A stretch of 29,428 bases of DNA from DATGMB01 sp035293845 (GTDB lineage Bacteria; Acidobacteriota; Terriglobia; Bryobacterales; Bryobacteraceae), in contig DATGMB010000268.1 of NCBI GenBank assembly GCA_035293845.1, positions 1-29,428 of the forward strand, in the 5' to 3' direction. The notes below the pieces were generated by a model, which worked only from the letters and a program-made list of their open reading frames with translations, was not told the origin of the DNA and searched no databases. The position numbers and the translations under genes were made by a program. Within the stretch, counting starts at the first letter, position 1. Each line of letters begins with the position of its first letter. This document shows positions 8,534 through 16,830 of the stretch, piece by piece.

Positions 8534-11500
8534 CTACGGGGCCGGCTGCGCCGCGGCCGTGCCCCTGCCCGGGCGCGGGCTGGCGAGCGTCTGCCGGGAG
8601 ATCGCCTGTGACGGATCGAACTTCCCCGCCAGAAGATCGTCGACCGTGGGCGCCGATTGCGGGCTCATCACGAACAGGCGGAACAGTCCCGCGGGCGCGC
8701 CTGCTGGCGGCGGGCCCAAGATCAGGGCGTTCGCCGCTTCCACCATCAGCGCGATCCCCATCGGGCGAAGCTGGTTGCCGATTCCCAGGTCGCCGCCGAG
8801 GTGATCGTTGAACGATTGCACCAGCCGGACGCCGAACTGCGTAAGGGCATTCACCGCGGATTCCGGGTCCGAGGCCGCCTGATCGCGGAACTTCGCAAGC
8901 TGCGTGGCCGCGCCCACGATGCCCTGGATCAGGTCGAATTCGAACTGGAGCAGCGGCCGCAGAAACGTCGGAAGGGCAGTCGGATCGCCGGTCATGGCGT
9001 TGCGCAGGATGCGCTCGATATTGTCGTTGTTGAACGCGTAGGAACTGGCCCGGTTGGCCAACTGCGGGACGGCGGTCAGCAGGGCGTCGGCGTTTCCCAT
9101 CACCTCACCGAGCTTTTCGCGGAACTGCGGCGATTGGAACCGGACCGTGAGCTGACTGGGGTCTTCGAAGTTGCCGAAGTCGATGAAATAGAGAGTGCCG
9201 TTGCCCGTGGCCGGCGGCAGCGCGGCGTATGCCAGCACGGAATCGGAGAGCGGTCCCATGTCGTACTTGTTCGGGCCGTCGAAGAAGCAGAACGGCACCA
9301 GGCGGCGCAGGCTCGCCTGCATGGATAGCGAGAGGCTGACGTAGGCCGGACCGCGCGGGTCGGCGGGCGCGGTATACCAGCCGGCGAATACGTCCGGCGG
9401 CAGCGCCACATCGAGTTCCAGGAGGGTCTTGCCGAGAATTCCCGGCTGCGGCGGGTTCACGGCGTCGAGCAGAGCCGTGGTCCAGGCGCCGAGGGCGGCA
9501 TCATCGGCGAAGACGCCGCGAAGATATTGGTCCGCCAGAGGTCTCAGTTCGGTGGTCAACTGGACGGCGCCCATACCGAGCGACGCCTTCTGGAGCGTGT
9601 AGCCGCAACTGACGGACGGCTGGCTGAACTGCGCGACGCCGGTGGTGGCCACAGGAAACTGCGCCTTCAGCACGAGCTTGCTGTCGGAGACGGCGCGGGC
9701 GCCGAAGAGGCGCTGGGAATCCGTGACCTCATCGCTCGAATCGACCTGGTACATCAGCACCCGGCCGCCGTCTTCGACCGGGGAGACGCGGGCGAGCGAA
9801 TCGGCGACGTCGCCGTGCTCCAGATTGACGAACGGCAGGCTGAGGTCGCAATGGCTCTGGCGGTTGATGTCGTGCGTCAGGGCGGCGGTGTTGAGGGTCA
9901 CGCCAGGGATCGGCCGCAGGAGCAATTCGCGGAAATCGCCGTCGATGGCTTTGGTGAGCGCGTCGAGCGGGGCCTGGGTGAGATCGAAAACGGCGTCGAT
10001 CAGGGCGGTGCTGCTGGAGGACGCCTGGTAGCTGGCGGCGAAGTCGATCTCGTACTTCTTCTGGATCGCCTCGGTGGCTTTGGTGTAGAACTCATCCGCC
10101 TTGTCCAACAGAGCTTTCAGGGCCGCTTGGGCCTTCTGAATATCGGCGGAGACGAGCTGGGCGGTCGGATCTTTGCCGAGGAAGTTGGCGATTTTGGCTT
10201 GCAGCCAGCGATCCAGATTGAAGCCTTCCACGTCCTCGGCCGCGTTCTTGATATTGTCGAGGCCGAGATTCTTGGTAGCGTAATCGATGAGGGTTTGCAG
10301 GGTCTGGCCGTTGAGGATGGCGAGCGCTTTGCCGGAGAGGTCCTGCACGATTTTCCAGTCGCTGGTTCCGCTGACGGCGGCAAGCGCCGTGGTGGGCACG
10401 ACGGATTCGATCCACTGGCCGATGGCGGTCTGGAAGAAGGCAACGTTTTTCAGCGCATCGGCGATGGCCGCTTGCACGTCCGCCGCGCCCTTGCCCTGGA
10501 TGTCCTGCAGGAATCTGGTCAGCTCCGCCACGTCCGGGTTCTTCTGGAGGATGGAGGCGAGCATGGTGGCCGGCTTGTGGGTCAGGGCGTTCCACTGCTC
10601 GACGAACTCCTTCACCTTGGCCTGGCCCGCGGCGACGATCTGATCGGGGCTGATGCCGGTGAGATCCTGAAATTCCTTCATGCCGCGCTGCTCGATGAAC
10701 TTCGCGACGCTGGCGGGGCCGACGGCGCTCGGGTCGGCGAGATCCTGGACCAGCTGCGCCACATGGATGCCGAAGACGGCGGAGATCAGGTCATCGACCT
10801 TCTTTCCCTGCTGGAACACCTCGGGTAATTGCACCTGCTCGCCGGCGCTGGCATTGAGCGCGAAGTTCCAGCCGTTCTTGGCGAGCTTGTAAAGGCGCAG
10901 GCGGATGGCCGGGGCGTCCGTCTCGCGCGAAAGCGCCATGGCGTACGTGCCGCTCGCCGAAAAGCCGAGAGCGGCATTGGCGGCGAGTTGCACCTTGAGG
11001 CCGAGATCGCCTTTGAGCGCGCCGCCGGGGAACTGGCGCAGCCAGGAATAATCGTAGCCGGCCTGGACGCCGAGGTTCAGGGCGATGCTGCCATCGAGCT
11101 CGGTAACGATCCAGGTGCGGGGCGGGAGGCGGTCGAGACCGTCGAACTGGTTGGGCAGAATCCAGCTCTTGATGGTCCCTCCTAGCACGTCAGCGGCGCT
11201 GGCGCTGTCCGGGAACTGGCGGATGACGGCGTAGGCCGCATCCTTCGAGAACGCGCCGCCGAAATTGACGCTCGCGCCCGTGCCGAGCGCCATCGCGCCC
11301 TTGGCCGAGGCGGTGGCATCGTAGCCGCAGCGCAGCATCAGGAAGCGCGAGCCGGGGGCGGCGGTGAGGGCGATGCCGCTGGCGATGTCGCTTTCCGGGG
11401 ATAAGTCGTGCCGCAGGTCGGCCGGATCGACGTAGATGCCGGCCTCGAAGAAACCATCGGCGCTGGCCTGGAAGCTCACGTTTCCCTTGCCGGTAGCGGA

Positions 11501-11689
11501 GCTGAACGGAATCGATTCGCCGGTGCTGGCGGAGAGCGTTACGCTGCCCAGCGGCAGTTTGCCGGGCGGGAAGGTCGCGTTGGCAGCGACAGCGAGGAAG
11601 ACCGAATTGTCATCCGGTCCCTGCAGGGTGAGTTGGACGTCCGTGGGAACGCCCAGGAACTTTTTGTCCAGCGAGAAGGCAGGCGGCAA
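8534..11689 (-). CDS. Large uncharacterised protein, 1051 residues
   Basis: The frame begins with TTG at 11689. AGGGG lies six bases upstream (11696-11700), and no other in-frame start is close. There is no signal peptide. Residues 1-300 look beta-rich with alternating hydrophobic residues and glycine turns. Residues about 300-570 are helical, with amphipathic stretches such as VDDLISAVFGIHVAQLVQDL and a Lys/Glu/Ala-rich segment that may be coiled coil. Residues about 600-900 again look beta-rich, and the last 150 are helical, ending in a low-complexity tail. Codon use matches neighbouring genes, and the frame is open for 3.1 kb, so it is a real gene. I do not recognise the family. A structural or scaffold protein is one guess, without motif support. 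Confidence 0.85.
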   Translation of the reverse strand: MPPAFSLDKKFLGVPTDVQLTLQGPDDNSVFLAVAANATFPPGKLPLGSVTLSASTGESIPFSSATGKGNVSFQASADGFFEAGIYVDPADLRHDLSPESDIASGIALTAAPGSRFLMLRCGYDATASAKGAMALGTGASVNFGGAFSKDAAYAVIRQFPDSASAADVLGGTIKSWILPNQFDGLDRLPPRTWIVTELDGSIALNLGVQAGYDYSWLRQFPGGALKGDLGLKVQLAANAALGFSASGTYAMALSRETDAPAIRLRLYKLAKNGWNFALNASAGEQVQLPEVFQQGKKVDDLISAVFGIHVAQLVQDLADPSAVGPASVAKFIEQRGMKEFQDLTGISPDQIVAAGQAKVKEFVEQWNALTHKPATMLASILQKNPDVAELTRFLQDIQGKGAADVQAAIADALKNVAFFQTAIGQWIESVVPTTALAAVSGTSDWKIVQDLSGKALAILNGQTLQTLIDYATKNLGLDNIKNAAEDVEGFNLDRWLQAKIANFLGKDPTAQLVSADIQKAQAALKALLDKADEFYTKATEAIQKKYEIDFAASYQASSSSTALIDAVFDLTQAPLDALTKAIDGDFRELLLRPIPGVTLNTAALTHDINRQSHCDLSLPFVNLEHGDVADSLARVSPVEDGGRVLMYQVDSSDEVTDSQRLFGARAVSDSKLVLKAQFPVATTGVAQFSQPSVSCGYTLQKASLGMGAVQLTTELRPLADQYLRGVFADDAALGAWTTALLDAVNPPQPGILGKTLLELDVALPPDVFAGWYTAPADPRGPAYVSLSLSMQASLRRLVPFCFFDGPNKYDMGPLSDSVLAYAALPPATGNGTLYFIDFGNFEDPSQLTVRFQSPQFREKLGEVMGNADALLTAVPQLANRASSYAFNNDNIERILRNAMTGDPTALPTFLRPLLQFEFDLIQGIVGAATQLAKFRDQAASDPESAVNALTQFGVRLVQSFNDHLGGDLGIGNQLRPMGIALMVEAANALILGPPPAGAPAGLFRLFVMSPQSAPTVDDLLAGKFDPSQAISRQTLASPRPGRGTAAAQPAP

Positions 11690-11831
11690 TGCGCACCCCT
11701 TTCCAGGCGATAGTGAGCCATCGGGGAGGGCCGTTTCAAACCCGATAAGCCCGGTCTATCTCGGATCTACGATACAGCCCGTGTCAAGTGCGGGGCCGGC
11801 GCGGGCCGCGCCGTTGTACGATTGCTCTTAT

Positions 11832-12830
11832 ATGAACGCGCTCCTGCTGGAACAATACAACCATCTCAAACTGGTCGACATGCCGCTGCCGGAAATCGGC
11901 CCGGAGGACGTGCTGATCCGCGTGCGCGCCTGCGGCATTTGCGGCAGCGACGTGCATGGAATGGACGGCTCGACCGGCCGCCGCATTCCGCCGATCGTCA
12001 TGGGCCACGAAGCCGCCGGGACTGTGGAGCGCACCGGTGCGCAGGTGACCGATCTGCGGCCGGGAGACCGCGTGACCTTCGATTCGACGATCTACTGCGG
12101 CCAGTGCTTCTACTGCACGCGCGGCGAGGTCAACCTGTGCGACAACCGGCAGGTGATGGGCGTCTCGCCGGGCGAATACCGGCGGCACGGCGCGTTCGCG
12201 GAGTTCGTCGCGGCGCCGCGGCGGATCGTCTACCGGCTGCCTGAAAATCTCAGCTTCGAGCAGGCGGCGCTGATCGAAGCGGCGGCGGTGGCGGTGCACG
12301 CGGTCAATATCACGCCGGTGCGGCTCGGGGATCGTGCGGTGGTGGTGGGGAGCGGTATGATCGGTGTGCTGGCGCTGCAGGCGCTGCGGGCGGCAGGCTG
12401 CGCGCATATCACCGTAATCGATCCCGTCGAGAGCCGGCTGAAAATGGCGGCCGGTCTGGGTGCCGATGATGTGCGCACCTCGGGCGAGGGCGTGCGCGAT
12501 GCGGCGGTGGCGCTCGAATGCGTAGGCGCGACCGAGCCGATCCAGACCGCCATCTCCGCGGTCCGAAAGGGCGGCGCGGTGACGCTGGTGGGCAACTTTA
12601 AGCCGCTCGCGGAAATCCCGCTGCAGGCGGTGGTGACGCGGCAGATCCGGCTGCAGGGCTCATGCGCGTCGAGCGGCGAGTATCCGGCGGTGATCGAGCT
12701 CATGTCGAAGGGCGCGATTCGCGTCGACCCGCTGATCAGCGCGGTGGCGCCGCTCGCGGAAGGGGCGGAATGGTTCGGGCGGCTGTACCGGCGCGAGGGG
12801 AATTTGATGAAGGTGATTCTGCGGCCGTAG
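11832..12830 (+). CDS. Zinc-dependent alcohol/polyol dehydrogenase (MDR superfamily)
   Basis: The product has 332 residues and is a cytoplasmic NAD(P)-dependent dehydrogenase of the sorbitol/threonine/galactitol-phosphate dehydrogenase type. The catalytic zinc ligands are C37, H59 and E60 (in CGICGSDVH and GHEAAG). The structural zinc ligands are C89, C92, C95 and C103. The Rossmann motif is VVGSGMIGVLALQ. The exact substrate cannot be read from the sequence. ATG at 11832 fits family N-termini (MNALLLEQYNHLKLVD). It has no Shine-Dalgarno sequence but does have TACGAT nine bases before it, so a leaderless message is likely. The gene is divergent from the 1051-residue gene. Confidence 0.92.
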   Translation: MNALLLEQYNHLKLVDMPLPEIGPEDVLIRVRACGICGSDVHGMDGSTGRRIPPIVMGHEAAGTVERTGAQVTDLRPGDRVTFDSTIYCGQCFYCTRGEVNLCDNRQVMGVSPGEYRRHGAFAEFVAAPRRIVYRLPENLSFEQAALIEAAAVAVHAVNITPVRLGDRAVVVGSGMIGVLALQALRAAGCAHITVIDPVESRLKMAAGLGADDVRTSGEGVRDAAVALECVGATEPIQTAISAVRKGGAVTLVGNFKPLAEIPLQAVVTRQIRLQGSCASSGEYPAVIELMSKGAIRVDPLISAVAPLAEGAEWFGRLYRREGNLMKVILRP

Positions 12831-12848
12831 GGAGAGGCCGCGTTTAGT
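12821..12848 (+). terminator. Candidate intrinsic terminator after the dehydrogenase gene
   Basis: GCGGCC at 12821-12826 pairs with GGCCGC at 12836-12841 around a nine-base loop, followed by the T-rich GTTTAGTT. The stem overlaps the stop codon. The tail is short, so strength is uncertain. Confidence 0.4.
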
Positions 12849-12890
12849 TGCACAGCCGGCCCGGTGATTGCGCGAAGCGGTGCGGTGCTT

Positions 12891-13799
12891 ATGCGAATGC
12901 CCTTCCGACGTCTTGTTTTGACCGTAGTTATTGCAGCGGCTTTCGCATTCGTGCTTGCCGCCGGTTTTGGCCAGCGCCTGGCCGGAATATTGGGCGGCTC
13001 GCCCGGCCACCCCATCCGCATTTTTCTGCAGTCACGCGTGAGAGCCGCGACTCCGATCCCGCCTTATACGATTGTCCGTGCACACTACCTGACGAGCGGT
13101 CCAGGCAATACGTCGATTTACCGGCACGGCGGGCAACTGGCCGGCAGCTCGGTCGACGCTTTCGACACCGACGGCTCGCGAGTTTTTGTTTTCAGCGCCT
13201 ACGAGCGGACCGACGACGCCGGACACAAATCGCCTGCCTGGGACTCAGTCTCGATCGTGAACATGAAGACGCGCCAGAGAATCGATGGGCGGCCATTCCT
13301 CAATGCCCACTCGACCTACCCTGTCGACAGCAGCAACGAACAGGCCCGTGCTGCCGTTCAACCCACTCCGGAATCGGACTGCCTGCTGACGTCTGCCGGC
13401 CAGCAAGCCTTCCGAAACCGCAAACTCACCGGCCATGAAACGGTGCTTGGTTTCGATACCGTGATCCTGAGCACCCCTGACGGCGACACTCGGGATTGGC
13501 GCGCCCCAGCGCTAGGGTGCGCCCTGCTCCAGACCATCCGGGTGTTCCGCAATTCCGCCGGGGCAATCCTCTCCACCAACGAGCAGATCGCTGCGTCGGT
13601 GACCGTCGGCCCGGTCAATCCACAGCGATTCAACCCTCCTGGAGATGAGCTGAAGCCGTCTGACATCTACAAGCGCCAACTCGCGCTTTGGGCGGGGCCC
13701 TGGGGATTGAATGCCAGCGACATGCTCGTCCAGGAGGCTGCAAAGCTCGCGAAGCAGGACTTGGCATATGCGGTGGCAAACGGCCTCCCGCCACAGTAG
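12891..13799 (+). CDS. Exported or membrane-anchored hypothetical protein
   Basis: The product has 302 residues from ATG at 12891. A GTG at 12864 is a possible longer start. The N-terminus MRMPFRRLVLTVVIAAAFAF is a signal peptide or signal anchor (basic residues, then about 20 hydrophobic). The rest is soluble, with two cysteines that could form a disulphide (SDCLL and LGCALL). No family was recognised. Codon use is less G/C-biased at third positions than in neighbouring genes, with many CGA, CTT, GTT and ATT codons near the start. This could mean a weakly expressed or more recently acquired gene. The function is unknown. Confidence 0.7.
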   Translation: MRMPFRRLVLTVVIAAAFAFVLAAGFGQRLAGILGGSPGHPIRIFLQSRVRAATPIPPYTIVRAHYLTSGPGNTSIYRHGGQLAGSSVDAFDTDGSRVFVFSAYERTDDAGHKSPAWDSVSIVNMKTRQRIDGRPFLNAHSTYPVDSSNEQARAAVQPTPESDCLLTSAGQQAFRNRKLTGHETVLGFDTVILSTPDGDTRDWRAPALGCALLQTIRVFRNSAGAILSTNEQIAASVTVGPVNPQRFNPPGDELKPSDIYKRQLALWAGPWGLNASDMLVQEAAKLAKQDLAYAVANGLPPQ

Positions 13800-13882
13800 A
13801 GCCGATACCGCGAAATGAAGCACCGCAGGAGGGAGCCGACCAGCATGCGGCACCCGCTCTTCAGGAATCTCTACTATTCCTA

Positions 13883-13911
13883 TTGACATTGAGGTGTATA
13901 GCGTTTAAACT
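13883..13911 (+). promoter_or_regulatory. Sigma-70 type promoter for the GAF-ANTAR gene
   Basis: A perfect -35 TTGACA at 13883-13888 is followed, after 17 bases, by TAAACT at 13906-13911 (four of six -10 matches). Transcription from about 13918 would give a leader of roughly 165 bases before the GAF-ANTAR start. The rest of the 283-base gap from 13800 holds no other clear gene. Confidence 0.5.
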
Positions 13912-14034
13912 CTGAGAAGAATGTTGGTGACAGACCCCTACTTCCCAACTCTTTTTCCCTCCCAAGCGCCCCGTGTGCGCGCTTCCTTCCGTCGTTATTC
14001 CTGTTGTCGGTAACCCGCTTAAACCAAGTCAATA

Positions 14035-14055
14035 GACCCCCGGGCGGTTGGGGTC
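14035..14055 (+). other. RNA hairpin in the leader of the GAF-ANTAR gene
   Basis: GACCCC at 14035-14040 pairs perfectly with GGGGTC at 14050-14055 around a nine-base loop. It ends 13 bases before the AAGGAG ribosome binding site. Because the downstream protein has an RNA-binding ANTAR domain, the hairpin could be an autoregulatory site, but the loop does not match the usual six-base ANTAR loops. Confidence 0.35.
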
Positions 14056-14082
14056 AACCTATATTTCCAAGGAGCAATCAGG

Positions 14083-14808
14083 ATGCAGGCGAGCACATTG
14101 TTTTCGAGCGAATCCTCTCTCAATCCTTTGGCCGGATTTCCCGGAGAGAACGGCTACAGCGCGATCACACCCCTTCTGGATCTCGCGCTCACGGAAGCGA
14201 ACGCGCAGGGCGCCTACCTCTATTCGGTGGACCCGCAGAAGGCCGAGGCGCGATTGCTGCTGTGGTCGGGGTTATCCCCGATTGCCTCGACCACGCCGCT
14301 CGAATTGCGGGGCCGGGACGTCCGGAACGCGTTTTCGCGAACGGCGCCATTGGTGGTCCACGAGAATGCTTGGGAGCACCCGAGCCTGGCGCCGCTGGCC
14401 GAATTCCGCAAAAACCGGCTCGAAGGGGCAGTATCGATTCCGCTACTCGAAGCGGGGCAGGCCGTCGCCTTCTTGAACGTTTGCCGCTCCGGACGGTTGC
14501 CCGTAAAACCCCGTGAGTTCTCGTTTCTGTTGAGCCTGGGCATCCCGGTTGGCGCGTTGCTGGCGGCATCCATGGCGCGGCGGAATCTGGAGCGCGAGGT
14601 GGAACGGCTCACGCAGCAGTTGGCGGATCGAAAGCTGCTGGACCGCGCCAAGGGCCTCATTCAAGCGCGCTTCGACTGGACAGAAGAGCAGGCCTATTTC
14701 TGCATTCGCAACCTGAGCCGGCGCACGCGCACGCCGATGCGGGAGATCGCACAGGAAGTGATCGAGAGCGGCGCTTCGCAGATCTCGCACGAGGAGTTGG
14801 GTCGATGA
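14083..14808 (+). CDS. GAF-ANTAR domain transcription antitermination regulator
   Basis: The product has 241 residues. Residues about 25-165 form a GAF-like sensor domain. The ANTAR domain covers about 180-235: a helix with RNLEREVERLTQQLADRK, then LLDRAKGLIQARF and the EEQAYFCIRNLSRRTRTPMR segment. ANTAR proteins bind paired RNA hairpins and stop premature termination. The GAF domain probably senses a small ligand or redox state. The start is firm: ATG 14083 with AAGGAG at 14069-14074, eight bases upstream. Its last bases overlap the start of the PIG-L gene (ATGA), so the two are coupled. No cognate kinase lies nearby. Its target could include its own leader, which is inference. Confidence 0.9.
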   Translation: MQASTLFSSESSLNPLAGFPGENGYSAITPLLDLALTEANAQGAYLYSVDPQKAEARLLLWSGLSPIASTTPLELRGRDVRNAFSRTAPLVVHENAWEHPSLAPLAEFRKNRLEGAVSIPLLEAGQAVAFLNVCRSGRLPVKPREFSFLLSLGIPVGALLAASMARRNLEREVERLTQQLADRKLLDRAKGLIQARFDWTEEQAYFCIRNLSRRTRTPMREIAQEVIESGASQISHEELGR

Positions 14809-15746
14809 GGAGCGGCGCGGTCTCCCCCACACGCAAGGAGTTCCTGATGGCGTGGACGGCGGCTGCTTTGTTGCCCGGCGCGATGGCCGCGGAGACGGCG
14901 GGTCATAGGCTGCTGATCGTGGTCGCGCATCCGGACGATGAATACGCCTTTGCGGCCACCACGTTCCGGCTGGTGAAGGAATTGGGCTGGACCGCGGACC
15001 AGGTCATCGTTACAAACGGCGAGTCGGGCTATCGGTACGCAGACCTGGCCGGGATCTTTTACGGCGCCGCGCTGGCCGATGAAGCGGACGCCCGGGCGCA
15101 CTTGCCGGCAATTCGGAAAGAGGAGGCGAAGCGGGCCGGGAAAATCCTGGGAATCCGCCGGCACTATTTTCTCGATCAGCGGGACCTCGGGTTTCAGACC
15201 GACGCCGCTCAGGCGGACTCTCGCAACTGGGACCGGCCCAAGCTGCACGCCTTTCTCGCCGATCTTCTGGCGCGCGAACAGTACGACGTGGTTTTCACAC
15301 TGCTTCCGGCGGCGCAGACGCACGGCCACCACCGGGCGGCGACGATTCTGGCCCTGGAGGCGGTGGCGGATCTTCCAGCGAGCCAGCGTCCCCTGGTGTT
15401 CGGCGTGGAGGCGCACGCACGGCAGACTCCAGCGGCGGAGTTTCGCGGATTGGAGGCGGCTCCGGTGACGCGGACAACCCAGGCAGACCCCGTCTTCACG
15501 TTCGACCGCACCGTTTCGTTCGGATACCGGCGCGCGCTCAACTACCAGATCGTCGTGAATTGGGTGATCGCCGAGCACAAGTCGCAAGGCCTTTTCCAAA
15601 TGGACTCCGGCAAGTACGACCTGGAGCAATTCTGGCTATTCGAGGTGAGCGGCAATTCCTCGACGCGGCTCGAAGCATTCCGGGGAATCGTCACGCCGCC
15701 AGGTCCACAGGCCGGAGCGCGCACGGCGACGGGTGCCCGCCTGTAA
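14805..15746 (+). CDS. PIG-L/LmbE-family deacetylase, exported
   Basis: The product has 313 residues. The N-terminus (TRKEFLMAW, then a hydrophobic stretch ending AMAAE) looks like a signal peptide, possibly Tat-type with RK in place of RR. The family motif AHPDDE is at residues 41-46. By analogy with MshB, H42 and D45 bind zinc and D44 is the base. A second motif, HGHHRAA, supplies the third metal ligand. Family members remove acetyl groups from N-acetylglucosamine-type sugars. The substrate here is unknown. GAGGAG at 14791-14796 serves the ATG, which overlaps the preceding stop codon, so it is translated with the GAF-ANTAR gene. The length fits the family. Confidence 0.9.
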   Translation: MRSGAVSPTRKEFLMAWTAAALLPGAMAAETAGHRLLIVVAHPDDEYAFAATTFRLVKELGWTADQVIVTNGESGYRYADLAGIFYGAALADEADARAHLPAIRKEEAKRAGKILGIRRHYFLDQRDLGFQTDAAQADSRNWDRPKLHAFLADLLAREQYDVVFTLLPAAQTHGHHRAATILALEAVADLPASQRPLVFGVEAHARQTPAAEFRGLEAAPVTRTTQADPVFTFDRTVSFGYRRALNYQIVVNWVIAEHKSQGLFQMDSGKYDLEQFWLFEVSGNSSTRLEAFRGIVTPPGPQAGARTATGARL

Positions 15747-15774
15747 AGGTTCGCCTCGCCAAGACTCTCCTCAG

Positions 15775-15802
15775 TTGACTTTCACAACCCCGGTAATTTA
15801 TT
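15775..15802 (+). promoter_or_regulatory. Candidate promoter for the RsbW/RsbV-like pair
   Basis: TTGACT at 15775-15780 is followed after 16 bases by TTTATT at 15797-15802 (four of six -10 matches). It lies about 42 bases before the ATG of the anti-sigma kinase gene, which has no clear Shine-Dalgarno sequence. Confidence 0.35.
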
Positions 15803-15843
15803 CTTACGATTCGCTTTGCCGTTTTTCCGGGCATCCCCTTCGT

Positions 15844-16284
15844 ATGCGAGACAACCGCCAGCAGGCCACGGAAACCCTCGAACGGTCGCTCGATTCCACA
15901 CTCGATAGCGTGGATTCGGCCGAGGAACTGGTTGTCGCCGTGGCGCAGCGCGCCGGATTTGACGAAGACGACCTGATGAAGATCGGCATGGCGGTGCGGG
16001 AGTCGATGGTCAATGCGGTGGTCCACGGCAACCGGTACAACGCCAACAAGAAGGTCCGGTTTTCGGTGGCGCATCACGGGCACCGGCTGACGATCCGCAT
16101 CGCGGATGAAGGCGAAGGCTTCGATTTCGAGAATCTTCCCGATCCGCTGGCGCCGGAGAACCTGATGCGCACCTCGGGGCGCGGCATCTTCCTGATCCGC
16201 TCGTTCATGGATGAGTTTGAAATGCGTCGCCTGGAGCGGGGCGGGACCGAAGTTACTTTAGTCAAATATATGGTGTCCAAGTAG
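15844..16284 (+). CDS. RsbW/SpoIIAB-like anti-sigma factor serine kinase
   Basis: The product has 146 residues from ATG 15844, a usual size for RsbW-type GHKL kinases. It shows the N box with ESMVNAVVHGNRYN, the G1 box ADEGEGFD, and the G2 region SGRGIFLIRSFMDE, ending in a beta strand TEVTLVKY. Such proteins bind a sigma factor or another partner and phosphorylate a STAS antagonist on serine. The next gene encodes such an antagonist 26 bases downstream, so the pair forms a partner-switching module. No sigma factor gene lies in the window, so the regulated target is unknown. Codons upstream of 15844 in this frame have no family similarity. Confidence 0.9.
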   Translation: MRDNRQQATETLERSLDSTLDSVDSAEELVVAVAQRAGFDEDDLMKIGMAVRESMVNAVVHGNRYNANKKVRFSVAHHGHRLTIRIADEGEGFDFENLPDPLAPENLMRTSGRGIFLIRSFMDEFEMRRLERGGTEVTLVKYMVSK

Positions 16285-16310
16285 ATTTTGGCCGTGAGGA
16301 GGCATATTCC

Positions 16311-16655
16311 GTGAGCGTAAAGTTGAACACCCGGCAAGTCGGGGATGTGACCGTCGTGGACGTAGCGGGGCGGATCACGCTGGGCGAAGGATCGAGCGCC
16401 CTGCGCGACGCACTGCGCGACATGATCAACAAGAACCAGAAAAAGATCCTGCTCAACCTGGGCGAGGTGAACTATATCGACAGCTCCGGCATCGGCGAGC
16501 TGGTTTCGGGGTTCACCACGGTCACCAACAGCGGCGGACAATTAAAACTTCTCAACCTGAATAAGCGCGTGAAAGACCTGCTGCAGATCACCAAGCTGTA
16601 TACAGTCTTCGACGTTCACGACGACGAAGCGCACGCGGTCCGCGCGTTTCAGTAG
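16311..16655 (+). CDS. RsbV/SpoIIAA-like anti-sigma factor antagonist (STAS domain)
   Basis: The product has 114 residues and is a single STAS domain. The motif YIDSSGIGEL places the expected phosphorylation site at S58, as in SpoIIAA. The unphosphorylated form would bind the neighbouring RsbW-like kinase and free its target. The start is GTG at 16311 with GAGGAGG at 16296-16302, eight bases upstream, one of the best ribosome binding sites in the window. Strong translation relative to the kinase fits the usual need for excess antagonist. It ends just before a palindromic repeat and the tol cluster. Confidence 0.93.
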   Translation: MSVKLNTRQVGDVTVVDVAGRITLGEGSSALRDALRDMINKNQKKILLNLGEVNYIDSSGIGELVSGFTTVTNSGGQLKLLNLNKRVKDLLQITKLYTVFDVHDDEAHAVRAFQ

Positions 16656-16665
16656 GCTGATTTTT

Positions 16666-16763
16666 CACCGCAGAGACGCAGAGGGCGCAGAGCTTTCGCA
16701 GAGATGAACAGGAGTTCATGATCTTCTCCGCGTAGCCTCCGCATTCTCTGTGTCTCCGCGGTG
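16666..16763. repeat. Extragenic palindromic repeat (CACCGCAGAGACGCAGAG type)
   Basis: The left arm CACCGCAGAGACGCAGAG starts at 16666. The right arm CTCTGTGTCTCCGCGGTG is at 16746-16763 and is nearly its reverse complement. The centre also pairs partly (GAACAGGAGTTC, then TCTCCGCGTAGCC...). A related element lies at 22804-22876. This type of short palindromic repeat occurs between genes in many environmental bacteria. It could form a hairpin at the end of the rsbV message. Confidence 0.7.
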
Positions 16764-16830
16764 GGTTGGATACCACGTCTTTTTGCAGGCTCCCTCCGTC
16801 TCTATGCTAGATTGAGTTTTAGGAGACGGT

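Noticed and set aside
9527..10828. A 433-residue plus-strand frame antisense to the 1051-residue gene
   Set aside because: It has no recognisable domain and looks like a high-GC antisense shadow. The minus-strand frame is longer, has normal composition and a ribosome binding site.
16656..16830. CRISPR-like repeat between rsbV and tolQ
   Set aside because: Only one palindromic pair is present, with no regular repeat-spacer series and no cas genes.
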